Assembly: GCF_007827275.1 (NCBI RefSeq)
Contig: NZ_VISE01000001.1
Location: 3,534,001 to 3,598,000 of the forward strand
Direction: 5' to 3'
Source of the DNA: Gillisia sp. Hel_I_86
Lineage (GTDB): Bacteria; Bacteroidota; Bacteroidia; Flavobacteriales; Flavobacteriaceae
Length of the DNA stretch: 64,000 bases
Shown here piece by piece: positions 45,620 to 55,500 of the stretch. The notes under the pieces are model-generated. The model was given only the letters and a program-made list of their open reading frames with translations, was not told the origin of the DNA and did not search any database. The position numbers and the translations under genes are program-made. Numbering within the stretch: position 1 is the first letter of the stretch; each line of letters begins with the position of its first letter.

Positions 45620-45706
45620 AGTTATGTCGTCACCCTGAATTTATTTCAGGGTCTCAAATTATTGTATTGGTTTACATTGAAATGAGATTCTTATACTCCT
45701 GAATCA
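45620..45706 (+). repeat. REPIN-like palindromic element, copy 3, cut by the insertion element
   Basis: It reads gtcgtcaccctgaatttatt tcagggtctca, then gtattggtttacattgaaat and gagattc, then a degenerate right arm (cctgaatca) that stops at the insertion-element end. The left arm has a perfect stem of ccctgaa with ttcaggg. Confidence 0.72.
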
Positions 45707-47165
45707 TCCTATCGTGTGGACACAATTATTTACTAGTTTAAGGGATTAGCATTAATTTTACTCAAAAAATGAGAAGGGGGTTCACAGGCTTAGGGGATAA
45801 ACGTTTGGTTTATCGGGGCAACAAGATTTTATCGGACCTGTTCAGCAAGAGCGTCCATTCGATCCGTCAGCTCAGCAGGAACGAATCAGACGCAAAGGCC
45901 GTTTACCGTTTTTTGCAGAACGATAGGGTCAGTGAAGAAGATATAGTAGAGAACCTGGTACATAATTGCCAGATGGCTTGTGCGGGCAAATTTGTTGTCT
46001 GTATCCAAGATACCACGGAGGTCAACCTAAGCAGCCATGGTAATAGGATCAACAAAGATGGCTTTGTGGGCACGACCAATGCGAAGAATTCCCAGGGACT
46101 GGGGTTCTTTGTCCACCCAAGTTTGGTCTTGGATGCCGTGAGCGGCACCCCCTACGGCTATTCTGATATTAAGATCTGGAACAGGTCCTTGGACTTCAAA
46201 TCAAAGCATGAAAGACAGTACGGCAAGCTGCCCATGGAAGAAAAAGAGTCCTATAAGTGGATAGAGGTGTCCAAAAACACACAGGCCTCACTAAGGGACG
46301 TGGTAGCGGGAATGGTGATCGTACAAGATAGGGAAGGGGATATCTACGAACAGTTTGCAAGCATACCAGATGCACGAACAGATCTATTGATAAGGGCCCG
46401 TGCGGATAGGGCCTTGGCGGATGGGTCAAAATTGTTCAGCTGCCTGGCGGACCAGCCCTGTCAAGGGTCCTATGAGGTACAGGTGGATGCCTGTGCAAAG
46501 ACCAGAAGGAAAAAAAGGACCGCAAAAATTGAAATCAGATATAAAGAGGTAGAACTGAAAAGGACCAGGGCGGCCAGCAAGGCAGTGGCGGCCAGCATAA
46601 AACTATATCTGGTGGAGGCCAAAGAGGCTAACCGGGCCGGGCCGGGCAGGGTGTGCTGGAGGTTATTGACAAGCCTGCCCATAGAGACCCTGGAAATGGC
46701 AGAAATGTGCGTGGAATGGTATAAGTGGAGGTGGACGATAGAAGAGGTGTTCAAGATATTGAAAAAAGAGGGCTACAATATCGAGGCGTCAGAGCTGGAG
46801 CATGGGTCATCGGTAAGAAAACTGAGCTTGTTGATAATGGAGGTCATCATCCAACTGTTCTTGATGCGGCTGGCGTATGCAGTACCAGAAGGAGAGATGA
46901 GCGCCGATAGCTGTTTCACGGAAGAAGAGCAAGCGTTTTTAGAGCACCAGATAATAAGACTGGAAGGTAGGACAGGGAAACAAAAAAACCCGTACAAGGA
47001 AAAAGGGCTAAAAAGATATGTTTGGGCGATAGCTAGACTTGGCGGATGGAAAGGCTATGAAAGCAAAAGGCATCCCGGCATAACGACCCTATGGATAGGA
47101 CTGAAATATTTTAAGGCGGCCATGGAAGGGTGGACGATTCATAAAGATGTGTCCACACGATAGGA
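45707..47165 (+). mobile_element. IS4-family insertion sequence (IS50/Tn5-like group)
   Basis: The ends are perfect 18-bp inverted repeats: TCCTATCGTGTGGACACA at 45707-45724 and its reverse complement at 47148-47165. The only gene inside is the transposase. The element is much richer in GC than its surroundings, which suggests recent arrival. No target-site duplication is visible beside the two ends; IS50-like elements usually leave about 9 bp. Confidence 0.85.
45769..47163 (+). CDS. IS4-family transposase (Tn5-like)
   Basis: A 464-residue DDE transposase that ends inside the right inverted repeat. The N-terminal helical region opens GLGDKRLVYRGNKIL and has AKAVYRFLQNDRVSEEDI, as in the Tn5-type N-terminal domain. 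The catalytic residues are in VCIQDTTEVN (first Asp), VIVQDREGDIYEQF (second Asp) and the Y-x2-RW-x2-EE block, WYKWRWTIEEVFKILKKEGYNIE written here in two parts (WYKWRWTIEE and VFKILKKEGYNIE). The start lacks about ten residues that occur before GDKRL in some relatives, but no earlier start is available. It should cut and paste the element. Confidence 0.88.
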   Translation: MRRGFTGLGDKRLVYRGNKILSDLFSKSVHSIRQLSRNESDAKAVYRFLQNDRVSEEDIVENLVHNCQMACAGKFVVCIQDTTEVNLSSHGNRINKDGFVGTTNAKNSQGLGFFVHPSLVLDAVSGTPYGYSDIKIWNRSLDFKSKHERQYGKLPMEEKESYKWIEVSKNTQASLRDVVAGMVIVQDREGDIYEQFASIPDARTDLLIRARADRALADGSKLFSCLADQPCQGSYEVQVDACAKTRRKKRTAKIEIRYKEVELKRTRAASKAVAASIKLYLVEAKEANRAGPGRVCWRLLTSLPIETLEMAEMCVEWYKWRWTIEEVFKILKKEGYNIEASELEHGSSVRKLSLLIMEVIIQLFLMRLAYAVPEGEMSADSCFTEEEQAFLEHQIIRLEGRTGKQKNPYKEKGLKRYVWAIARLGGWKGYESKRHPGITTLWIGLKYFKAAMEGWTIHKDVSTR

Positions 47166-47245
47166 CGAGGGAGGGATCTCAATAAAAAAATTCTGCTTCG
47201 TTGAGATCCTTCAGTGCGCTACGCTCCCTTCAGGATGACAGTCAG
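47166..47245. repeat. Palindromic repeat/terminator at the right of the insertion element
   Basis: A perfect 9-bp stem ggatctcaa (47174-47182) with ttgagatcc (47201-47209) spans an 18-nt AT-rich loop. It is followed by a second palindrome, tccttcagtgcgctacgctc and ccttcagga, then tgacag. It may serve as transcription terminator between the + strand locus and the minus-strand operon. It resembles the arms of the REPIN-like copies. Confidence 0.6.
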
Positions 47246-47265
47246 ATGTCAGTTGTAAAATTAGA

Positions 47266-48462
47266 TTACTCCTCCTTGATATTAGAAACCTTTCTACAAA
47301 CCAAAACAATTTTATCGTTTTTTAAATCTGTTGTAAAAAAGAGGTAATTATTGCCTCCATCTTCAATTTTCAGTTCTTTTCTTATCTCACTTACAGATTT
47401 TGGAAAATTCCTTGTGGTAATATTTGCCTTATTAAGTTTCAAAGACCTTCTTAAAGCTTTTTTATGGTAGGGGAGAATTTCCATAATCTCGAAGCTTCTC
47501 CCTGGGAAAGGTTGTAATTCTTCAGAAGTAAATAAATGGGAATTGGATTGTAGTTTATAGGTATGGGTTTCAGCAGATAAGGCTCCAAAAAGCTTACTTT
47601 TCATAATTGCCGGATTTGGTTCGTACAAAAATTTTAATGCTAAGCTATATTTTGAAGGTTCGGTTTCATCATTTAAAACAGCTTCAAAATATTGAGTTTC
47701 TTTTTTGGTTATATTGATTGTCTTGACCTTTATTTCCTTCGAAATATTCCTGTTCAAGATCCATAATAATTCCTTTACCTCATTGTTTACCGATACGATA
47801 TGTATTTCCATCACTTTGCGCAATTCAGCTATTCCGGCGGTAAGATCCAGAAGGGGAGAGGATTTAATCAAGATATTATAGGATTTTTGAAATAGCAATT
47901 TTAAGTTGGCCGGCACATTTGGGGTGCATTGTTCCAAAAGGAACACTTTTCCTCCATAATCATCCCTTCGGGCAGGATCCAGATAAATCCAATCATGTTT
48001 TTTTTCGGTTTTCCTTAAATATACCAAGCTGTCACCAACTATTGTTTTGATATTGGAGACACCCAATACTGAGAAATTATGGGCTGCTAGCTCAGAAAGA
48101 TCTTCATTGAGTTCACAATGGAGTACTGTTTTAAAACTTTTCGAAAAATGATAATCGTCAATTCCAAAACCCCCAGTAAGATCGATAAGGGTATCACCTC
48201 CAATTAAACCGCTTTTATACTTTGCAGTGACTTCTGAAGAGGTTTGTTCTAAATTCAGATTTTGGGGATACAAAATATCCCTGTTCCCAAACCAAGTAGG
48301 CAATTTGTTTTTGGCCTTTTTTATCCCGGTTATTTGGGTCGCAATTTCTTGAATACTAACTTCTGGAAAAGGGGATCCTTTTAAAATAAGGGTAGTAAGG
48401 TCCCCGTTTAGGTGCTCCTGAATGAATTTTTTGACTTCTGGATATAAAAGTGCTTTGTTCAA
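47266..48462 (-). CDS. Class I methyltransferase with THUMP-like C-terminal domain
   Basis: A 398-residue protein of the Bacteroidota-wide group annotated as class I SAM methyltransferase with THUMP-like domain. The SAM motif is LIDLTGGFGIDDYHFS (about residues 91-106), followed by VLHCELNEDLSELA, and the DPARR (YLDPARRDDYGGK) catalytic region. The C-terminal THUMP-like part has FPGRSFEIMEILPYHKKALRRSL. An RNA substrate is probable from family resemblance, but not shown. It is the last gene of the minus-strand operon, 10 nt behind the permease gene. Confidence 0.8.
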   Translation of the reverse strand: MNKALLYPEVKKFIQEHLNGDLTTLILKGSPFPEVSIQEIATQITGIKKAKNKLPTWFGNRDILYPQNLNLEQTSSEVTAKYKSGLIGGDTLIDLTGGFGIDDYHFSKSFKTVLHCELNEDLSELAAHNFSVLGVSNIKTIVGDSLVYLRKTEKKHDWIYLDPARRDDYGGKVFLLEQCTPNVPANLKLLFQKSYNILIKSSPLLDLTAGIAELRKVMEIHIVSVNNEVKELLWILNRNISKEIKVKTINITKKETQYFEAVLNDETEPSKYSLALKFLYEPNPAIMKSKLFGALSAETHTYKLQSNSHLFTSEELQPFPGRSFEIMEILPYHKKALRRSLKLNKANITTRNFPKSVSEIRKELKIEDGGNNYLFFTTDLKNDKIVLVCRKVSNIKEE

Positions 48463-48472
48463 GCTAATGGAT

Positions 48473-49561
48473 TTAAAGATCTCTAGTAAGTCTCTTAACG
48501 ATCTTATATTCGCTCAATGTTTCCTTCGCAATCACTTTTAAGGCAGTATAAAATGGAATCGCTACCACCATCCCTATAATTCCGAATAAAAGTCCGGAGA
48601 TTAGAATAATTAGAAATATCTCTAAGGGATGCGATCTAACGCTGGCCCCAAAGATCATTGGCTGACTTATTAAATTGTCTATTAGTTGAGCAATGGCGTA
48701 CCCCATCATCACAAAAATAAGGTTTGGCAAGATCACTACTTGAAAATCGGCGCCAAGATTACTGGAGATTACGAACAAAGCCATTAAGATCCCAGCGAAA
48801 ATAGGCCCCAAATAGGGAACTAAATTTAAGAACGCACATATAAAGGCAATGGCCAAGGGATTGTTTATTTCAAAAATACTTAGCAATAAATAGTACAAAA
48901 CAAACAAAACAAAGACTTGCATGGTTAGACCCACAAAATATCTGGAAAGCAAGATCTTTATCTTATTGAAAACCCGCTGAAATTTATCTTCTTCTCCTTT
49001 ATTTGCGAAAACCAAAATACTGTTCAGCATCAATTTGCTATCCTTCAGCAGAAAAAAGGATATAAACATGATAGCAAAAACAGCTATCAAAGTCGCTCCC
49101 AAGATCCCAAAAACACTGTTTAAGAACTTCGGAATAAGATTTACATCCAAGCTTTGAGCTATCTCACTTTTCCTTAAGCTTTCCATCAAATTAATATCTT
49201 TAACTCCCAGATAATCATTAATTTGATCGTTCATTAAGTTGATATCACTCTTAAAGGCTTCTATATCTATTTGACCTAAATGATGGCTTTGTTCAATTAC
49301 AATTGGTACAAAAACCAAAATTATTCCAATAAAAATTGCTAAAACCAGAAGAAGCACAATTAGTACGGCAGCCAGATTGGGCACTTTAAGCCGTGATCTT
49401 AGAAAGATCACGACTGGCCTTCCTATCAAGGAAATAACTCCAGCGATAGCTATATATACTAAAACGGACTGGATCTTATATAGAAAAAACAAGAGGGCAA
49501 AAATTCCCAATAAAATCCCTATTGCCCTAAGTATCCCGTAAGAAAAAGTTTTTGCGTTCAC
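48473..49561 (-). CDS. AI-2E family transporter (PerM/YdiK-type permease)
   Basis: A 362-residue membrane protein with about eight hydrophobic segments and a central soluble part (about 95-150). The C-terminal blocks NLVPYLGPIFAGILMAL and DNLISQPMIFGASVRSHPLEIFLIILISG are the family signature. Members were first linked to autoinducer-2 export, but many do other jobs, including ion/proton antiport. The true substrate is open here. It is separated from its upstream neighbour by 12 nt. Confidence 0.85.
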   Translation of the reverse strand: MNAKTFSYGILRAIGILLGIFALLFFLYKIQSVLVYIAIAGVISLIGRPVVIFLRSRLKVPNLAAVLIVLLLVLAIFIGIILVFVPIVIEQSHHLGQIDIEAFKSDINLMNDQINDYLGVKDINLMESLRKSEIAQSLDVNLIPKFLNSVFGILGATLIAVFAIMFISFFLLKDSKLMLNSILVFANKGEEDKFQRVFNKIKILLSRYFVGLTMQVFVLFVLYYLLLSIFEINNPLAIAFICAFLNLVPYLGPIFAGILMALFVISSNLGADFQVVILPNLIFVMMGYAIAQLIDNLISQPMIFGASVRSHPLEIFLIILISGLLFGIIGMVVAIPFYTALKVIAKETLSEYKIVKRLTRDL

Positions 49562-49573
49562 AGGGTAAAGATA

Positions 49574-50098
49574 TTATTTCTGGCGAAAGGTAAGAAAGGT
49601 TTTTGAAATTTCGTACAAAGCAATTCCTGTAGCCTGCGAAACGTTCATGCTACTGTTGTTTCCAAACATTGCAATATGAACTTTAGTTGGGACAACATCT
49701 AGTACCATTTGACTTATTCCGTGCCGTTCATTTCCCACAATCAGTAAAATTTTTGAATCCTTTTTTAAGTTTAGAGTATCTAAAGCCACACTGTCTGAGG
49801 TGATTTCCAGGGCGATAGGTTTATAACCCTTGGATTTATAACTTTCAATAGCATCTATAATATCTTTGGTATGATCAAAATTCACTTTTTCGAAAGTGCC
49901 CCTCGCAGTTCTGCGCAGCCTGTTGCTTTTTAAATTGATTGGCGTACCCGAAAAGATCAATTTTTCAATATTAAAGGCATCCGCAAGCCTAAATAAGCTT
50001 CCAATATTGGCTTCGCCCATTATATTATCCGTGAGGATAATGATGGGAAATTTATTTTCAGATTCGGAATGCCTGGAATGATCTAGTTGTAAACTCAA
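49574..50098 (-). CDS. TrmH-family (SPOUT) RNA 2'-O-methyltransferase
   Basis: A 174-residue SPOUT enzyme. Motif 1 is NIGSLFRLADAFNIEKLIFSG, motif 2 is LIVGNERHGIS and motif 3 is NSSMNVSQATGIALYEI, which form the knotted SAM site. It should methylate the 2'-OH of a tRNA or rRNA ribose; the exact position is unknown. It overlaps the upstream DUF4159 gene by 4 nt. Confidence 0.87.
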   Translation of the reverse strand: MSLQLDHSRHSESENKFPIIILTDNIMGEANIGSLFRLADAFNIEKLIFSGTPINLKSNRLRRTARGTFEKVNFDHTKDIIDAIESYKSKGYKPIALEITSDSVALDTLNLKKDSKILLIVGNERHGISQMVLDVVPTKVHIAMFGNNSSMNVSQATGIALYEISKTFLTFRQK

Positions 50099-50739
50099 TT
50101 TTCAAAAACATATTTAATGATGTTAGCACCCATTTGGAGTGCTTTTAAACGCACTTCCGGTGGATCGTTGTGCACAGCAGGATCTTCCCAGCCATCACCA
50201 AGATCACTTTCAAAAGTAAAAAGCAAAATGAGACGTTCCTTATCGTATATTCCAAAAGCTTGTGGTGCCAAGCCATCATGTTCGTGGATCTTTGGCAATC
50301 CGTTGGGGAAATTAAAAGCACTGCTAAAAATAGGATGCGATGCAGGTAATTCTTGTAATTCCTTGTTGGGAAACACTTTTTTCAATTCGGCTCTTATAAA
50401 ATTGTTCATCCCATAATTATCATCGATATGGAGAAATCCACCCCCCAATAAATACGTTCTAAGGTTTTCTGCCTCTTCATTGCTAAAAAACACATTTCCA
50501 TGACCCGTCATGTGGACAAATGGATATTGAAATAAAGAAATGCTTTCAGGCGTAACAGTTTCGACCTTATTCTTTATTGCGGTATTGATGTTTTGATTAC
50601 AAAATTTTACAAGATTAGGAAGTGCCGTGGGGTTTGCATACCAATCTCCGCCTCCTTGATATTTCAATAAGGCGATCTCCTGCGCAGTCATAGATAGACT
50701 AAACAGAAAAAAAAGGATTATGGCAAGAAATCGTTTCAT
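50095..50739 (-). CDS. Secreted DUF4159-domain protein
   Basis: A 214-residue protein with a signal peptide (KRFLAIILFFLFSLSMTAQ, cleavage near residue 20). The DUF4159 domain shows KYQGGGDWYANPTALPNL, FVHMTGHGNVFFS, GGFLHIDDNYGMNNFI and SHPIFSSAF, which look like a class I amidotransferase-like fold of unknown reaction. Members occur with MoxR/von Willebrand type envelope proteins in some phyla; here it is in an RNA-modification operon. Function unknown. Confidence 0.82.
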   Translation of the reverse strand: MKRFLAIILFFLFSLSMTAQEIALLKYQGGGDWYANPTALPNLVKFCNQNINTAIKNKVETVTPESISLFQYPFVHMTGHGNVFFSNEEAENLRTYLLGGGFLHIDDNYGMNNFIRAELKKVFPNKELQELPASHPIFSSAFNFPNGLPKIHEHDGLAPQAFGIYDKERLILLFTFESDLGDGWEDPAVHNDPPEVRLKALQMGANIIKYVFEN

Positions 50740-50745
50740 TTAAAA

Positions 50746-51456
50746 TTATTCTTCGTTGAACAAAGCCACCGTATGGCAAGCAACAATTGCAGCGGTTTCT
50801 GTTCTTAATCTTGTGTTCCCTAAGCTAACGGGATTCCACTCATGTTGTTTTGCCAACTCTATTTCTTCAGTAGAAAAATCCCCTTCAGGACCTATTAAAA
50901 TAATGCATTTTTCGCCTAGTGCTAAAGAATGTTGCAATGATTTTTTATCTATTTCGGCTTCGCAATGTGCTATGAATTTGCTTCCTTCAGGGGTATCGGT
51001 AACAAATTCAGAAAACCGAACCGGCTGATTGAGCTTTGGAAGTGTAAAATGCAAAGATTGCTTCATGGCACTTTGTAATACCCTTTCAAAACGATCCAGT
51101 TTCACCACTTTTCGTTCGCTATGATCGCAAATAATTGGAGTGATCTCCATAACACCAATCTCGGTTGCTTTCTCCAGGAACCACTCGTAACGATCGTTCA
51201 TTTTAGTGGGCGCCACTGCCATATGTAAATAATACTTTGGTTTTTCCTCCTTTTTAACTTCTATTACTTTGGCAATGCACTGTTGTGCCGTGATCAAAGT
51301 TAATTCTGAAATAAACAAAAAACCCTTCCCGTTGGTGACATGCAAAAGATCACCTTCCTTTTTGCGCAATACCTTTACGATATGTTTGCTCTCCTCTCGA
51401 GGAAAAATAATTTGTTGCGCTTCTTCTGCGATATCTGGATGGTAAAATAACTGCAT
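50746..51456 (-). CDS. rsmE: 16S rRNA (uracil1498-N3)-methyltransferase
   Basis: A 236-residue RsmE. The PUA-like N-terminal part (1-70) has HIVKVLRKKEGDLLHVTNGKG. The SPOUT part has PTKMNDRYEWFLEKATEIGV, ICDHSERKVVKLDRFERVL, SAMKQSLH, ILIGPEGDFSTEE and SLGNTRLRTETAAI, all typical. It methylates N3 of U1498 in 16S rRNA. It lies between tsaD (3 nt) and the DUF4159 gene (6 nt) in one operon. Confidence 0.93.
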   Translation of the reverse strand: MQLFYHPDIAEEAQQIIFPREESKHIVKVLRKKEGDLLHVTNGKGFLFISELTLITAQQCIAKVIEVKKEEKPKYYLHMAVAPTKMNDRYEWFLEKATEIGVMEITPIICDHSERKVVKLDRFERVLQSAMKQSLHFTLPKLNQPVRFSEFVTDTPEGSKFIAHCEAEIDKKSLQHSLALGEKCIILIGPEGDFSTEEIELAKQHEWNPVSLGNTRLRTETAAIVACHTVALFNEE

Positions 51457-51459
51457 GTC

Positions 51460-52482
51460 TTATATTTTATATCTCGGTTGGGCGGTTACTGAAAGATCTA
51501 CAAACTCTTTTGCCAAATATTTATAATAACCAACAATACCAATCATCGCTGCATTATCTGTGGTGTATTCGAATTTTGGGACATAGGTTTTCCAAGCGTA
51601 TTTGCCTTCAGCTTCTTTTAAAGCTTTTCGAATTCCGCTGTTGGCCGAAACTCCACCCCCAATTGCTATTTGAGTAATTCCAGTTTCTTTTACTGCTTTT
51701 TTCAGCTTATCCATTAAGATATTTACAATGGTATATTGAATGGAGGCACAGATATCATTTCTGTTTTCTTCAATAAAATTCGGGTTCTCCTTTACTTGTT
51801 TCTGAATAAAATAAAGAATGGCAGTTTTTAAGCCACTGAAGCTAAAATCCAAGCCTCCCACTTTTGGCTTGGTAAATTTATAGGCCTTGGGATCTCCAAG
51901 TTGGGCATATTTATCAATTAGTGGACCACCAGGATAGGGCAATCCCAGGATTTTTGCGCTTTTATCGTAGGCTTCTCCCACTGCATCGTCTATGGTTTGG
52001 CCAATGACTTCCATTTCAAAATGACTCTCCACTTTTACAATTTGGGTATGGCCACCACTAATAGTAAGTGCAAGAAATGGAAATTGCGGAATATCAAAAT
52101 TTTCTTCTTTAATGAAATGAGCCAAAATATGCGCTTGCATATGGTTCACTTCTATTAAAGGAATGTTAAGGCCAAGCGCTAAAGATTTGGCAAAAGAGGT
52201 TCCAACTAGGAGGGAGCCCATTAAACCAGGTCCTCTGGTAAAGGCGATTGCAGATATGTCTTTTTTGTCGATATTTGCCTGGGCAATTGCCTGATGAATA
52301 ACAGGGACAATATTTTGTTGATGCGCTCTGGATGCAAGTTCGGGGACAACACCACCAAATTTTTGATGCACATCCTGCGTGGCAACAATATTGGACAATA
52401 GAGTATCGTTTTTGAGTATAGCGGCAGCTGTATCATCGCAAGAAGATTCAATAGCCAGAATGTATATATTTTGGGAAGCCAT
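51460..52482 (-). CDS. tsaD: tRNA N6-adenosine threonylcarbamoyltransferase
   Basis: A 340-residue TsaD. It opens ILAIESSCDDTAAAIL, has FTRGPGLMGSLLVGTSFAKSLA, the metal-binding HMQAH (about 113-117), TISGGHTQIV, the DDAVGEAYDK block and GGGVSANSGIR, and ends with a DNAAMIG motif. It transfers the threonylcarbamoyl group to A37 of ANN-decoding tRNAs, with TsaB and TsaE, which are not in the window. It is the first gene of the minus-strand operon, with a candidate promoter 40 nt upstream. Confidence 0.96.
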   Translation of the reverse strand: MASQNIYILAIESSCDDTAAAILKNDTLLSNIVATQDVHQKFGGVVPELASRAHQQNIVPVIHQAIAQANIDKKDISAIAFTRGPGLMGSLLVGTSFAKSLALGLNIPLIEVNHMQAHILAHFIKEENFDIPQFPFLALTISGGHTQIVKVESHFEMEVIGQTIDDAVGEAYDKSAKILGLPYPGGPLIDKYAQLGDPKAYKFTKPKVGGLDFSFSGLKTAILYFIQKQVKENPNFIEENRNDICASIQYTIVNILMDKLKKAVKETGITQIAIGGGVSANSGIRKALKEAEGKYAWKTYVPKFEYTTDNAAMIGIVGYYKYLAKEFVDLSVTAQPRYKI

Positions 52483-52520
52483 TAAGAAAAGGTAGGCATA
52501 TTAATTGTTAATATTGTTTA

Positions 52521-52548
52521 CAAAGTTAAAACATAAAAGCATATCAAA
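52521..52548 (-). promoter_or_regulatory. Candidate promoter of the tsaD operon
   Basis: On the minus strand TTTG (52548-52545) is followed after 16 nt by TAACTTTG (52528-52521), a good match to TAnnTTTG. The spacer is about 3 nt short of the usual one. The start codon at 52482 is about 40 nt downstream. Confidence 0.4.
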
Positions 52549-52554
52549 AAATTC

Positions 52555-55500
52555 TTGAAAATACTAATTAGAACAGTAGTAGCGCTGCTGTTGTTTTTCG
52601 TTTTTTTATTGATTTTATTTTCTATCCCTGCCGTGCAAACCTCGGTGGCAAAAAAGATAACAAATTCCATACAAGAGCGTTCAGATGTCGACGTGTCTGT
52701 TGGAAGGGTGAGTCTTTCGTATTTTGGAAAAATAAAGCTGAACGAGGTTTTAATAAAAGATCACCATGCCAATACCTTGCTAGATATCCAGGAATTTAGA
52801 ACTTCTATCCTTGGAGTTTCCAATCTCCTTGTAAACAATCCCAGTCTAGGGAGTTCCACTGCTGAGGGTTTTATTTTTAAGATGAAACGCTATAAAGGAG
52901 AAGAGTCAGACAACCTTAGCATGCTGCTGGATAAATTGAAAACCGAGCCTACTGGAGAGCCAAAACAATTCAAACTTAAGGTTCGGGATATTTTTATTTC
53001 TGATGGCCATTACAGTTATGTTGATGAAAACGTCACTTATCCAGAAATAATTATTTTGGATAAGCTGGAACTACAAGCTGAATATCTCGACGTAATCGAT
53101 CAGGAATTTAAGATAAACATAAATTCTTTGCAGGCCGAAGAAGGCCGTGGCATGGATATTCTGGACTTGCAAACAGATTTTTCGTATTCGCCAACAAAGA
53201 TGATCCTAGATTCTTTTTTGCTTATTACCCCATATTCCAGGTTGGATGCTTCTATTGAAATGGACTATGCACTTCAGGATTTTTCAGATTTTCTAAATAA
53301 AGTTCAGCTTAAAGCTTCTTTTAAAGACTCGAATATTTCCACCAACGATCTTGTGAATTTTTATGCTCCTTTTGGGAGCAACCAGAATATACAGCTTACA
53401 ACAGATCTAGTGGGAACCCTGAATGATTTTGAACTGAGGAACCTAAATCTTAAGGGGATGGACAGGAGCCGAATTGATGGCTTTGTAAATTTAAAAGGAG
53501 CATTTTCTGAAGGGATGAACGATTTTGTGCTTTTTGGAGAATTTAATGAGTTGGCTTCCAATTATTACGATCTCGTGAACCTTTTGCCAACTATCTTAAA
53601 AGATAAATTGCCGCTAACGCTTCGTGAATTTGGTAATCTAAGATTAACAGGGAAAACGACTGTAACGAAGAATTCCCTAGATGCCGATGTTCTTATAGAT
53701 ACACAACTGGGTAGTGCAAAGGCGGACTTTGTAATGAACAATATAAGCAATGATAAAAATGTTAATTATAAGGGGAACCTGGTTTTTAATCAATTCAATA
53801 TCGGGCGGTTATTGGATAATAAAGATCTGGGAACAACCAGCCTAAACCTCAATATAAATGGGAATGGGTTCACCCAAGAGTCCCTCAACACTCAAATTCG
53901 TGGGAAAATATCTAGATTGAATTTTAAGGATTATACCTATTCAGACATCAGTATTTTAGGGAATGTAAGAAATTCGGTTTTTAATGGGAACTTCAACTCC
54001 AACGATCCAAATTTTAAATTGGAATTCAATGGGCTGGTGGATATTTCCCAGAAAGTAAATATCTACGACTTTCAGGCTTCCATAGCCTATGCAGACTTAA
54101 ATGAGCTCAATCTAATAACACGTGACAGTATTTCGGTATTAAAAGGGGATATCCTTATAAATATGCAGGGAAATACGCTGGATAATGTTGCGGGAAAAGT
54201 GTTGTTGTTGAACACCTCTTATCAAAACCAGAACGATCTGTACTATTTTGATGACCTTGAGGTGAATTCCACTTTTGATGCTGAAGGGGTGAGAACCATT
54301 GCCGTAAATTCTCCAGATGTGATCAATGGACAGGTTATTGGGAAATTTAAAATTGCTGAAATGGGGGATTTAATAAACAACTCGATTGGAAGCATTTATA
54401 CCAATTATAGGCCCAATGTAATTACTACAAATCAATATCTGGAATTCGATTTCGATATCTATAATAAGATCGTGGAAGTATTCTATCCAAAAGTGGCATT
54501 GGCACCAAACACTTATATTCGGGGGAGGATCGAGTCTGATGAATCTGAATTCAAGCTAACATTCAAATCTCCCAAGATCGAGGCTTTCGGGAATATGATG
54601 CAGGATATCAATATTCAGGTAGATAATAATAATCCTATTTATAATATGTACGTGGAAGCCGATAGTGTTTCTACACAGTTTTATAATTTTTCAGAATTCA
54701 GCTTAATTAATGTGACCTTGCGGGATACCTTGTTTATACGTTCAGAATTGCAAGGCGGAAAGAACAACAAGGATGTCTTCAATCTTAACTTTTATCATAC
54801 CATAAACGAACAGAATAAATCGGTGGTTGGGGTTCAACGATCTGATGTGGTATTTAAAGACAATCTTTGGTTTTTAAACGAAAACAACAACCGAAGCAAC
54901 AAGATTGTATTCGATAATAAATTCACAGATGTAATGATAGATTCTTTGGTGTTGAGCCATAATCAAGAATTCATCAGGTTAAATGGGAGTTTGAGGGATA
55001 GCACGTACAAAGATTTTAAGATAGCATTTGAAGATGTGGATATTGGTAAGATCACGCCAGATATAGATAGCCTGGATGTGGAAGGAATACTAAATGGTAA
55101 TTTGAATTTACAACAACAAAAAGGAGCTTATTATCCCAATACATCTTTGAAAATACAAAATCTCACGGTAAATGATAATTTATTGGGGAACTTAAAATTG
55201 GATGTAGAGGGCAATGAGGACCTTTCATTTTATAATGTGGATGCCACTATTGCCAATAAGGGTTTTGAGTCCTTGAATGCCAATGGGGGTATTAATGTGG
55301 GCAACAACCCAACTATAGATCTGGATGTGAATCTCAGGAAATTCAATATGGCTGCCTTTAGTGCGTTAGGTAGGGATGCCATAGATAATATTAGGGGGTT
55401 CGCCTCTGGAGATGCCAAAGTGAGCGGCAATTATAAAAATCCGGATATTACCGGGAAATTAACTTTGGAAAAAGCGGGACTTCGGATTCCTTATTTAAAC

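Noticed and set aside
45903-46997. Several minus-strand ORFs inside the transposase gene
   Set aside because: They arise from the high GC of the element, show no family resemblance and overlap a full transposase frame.
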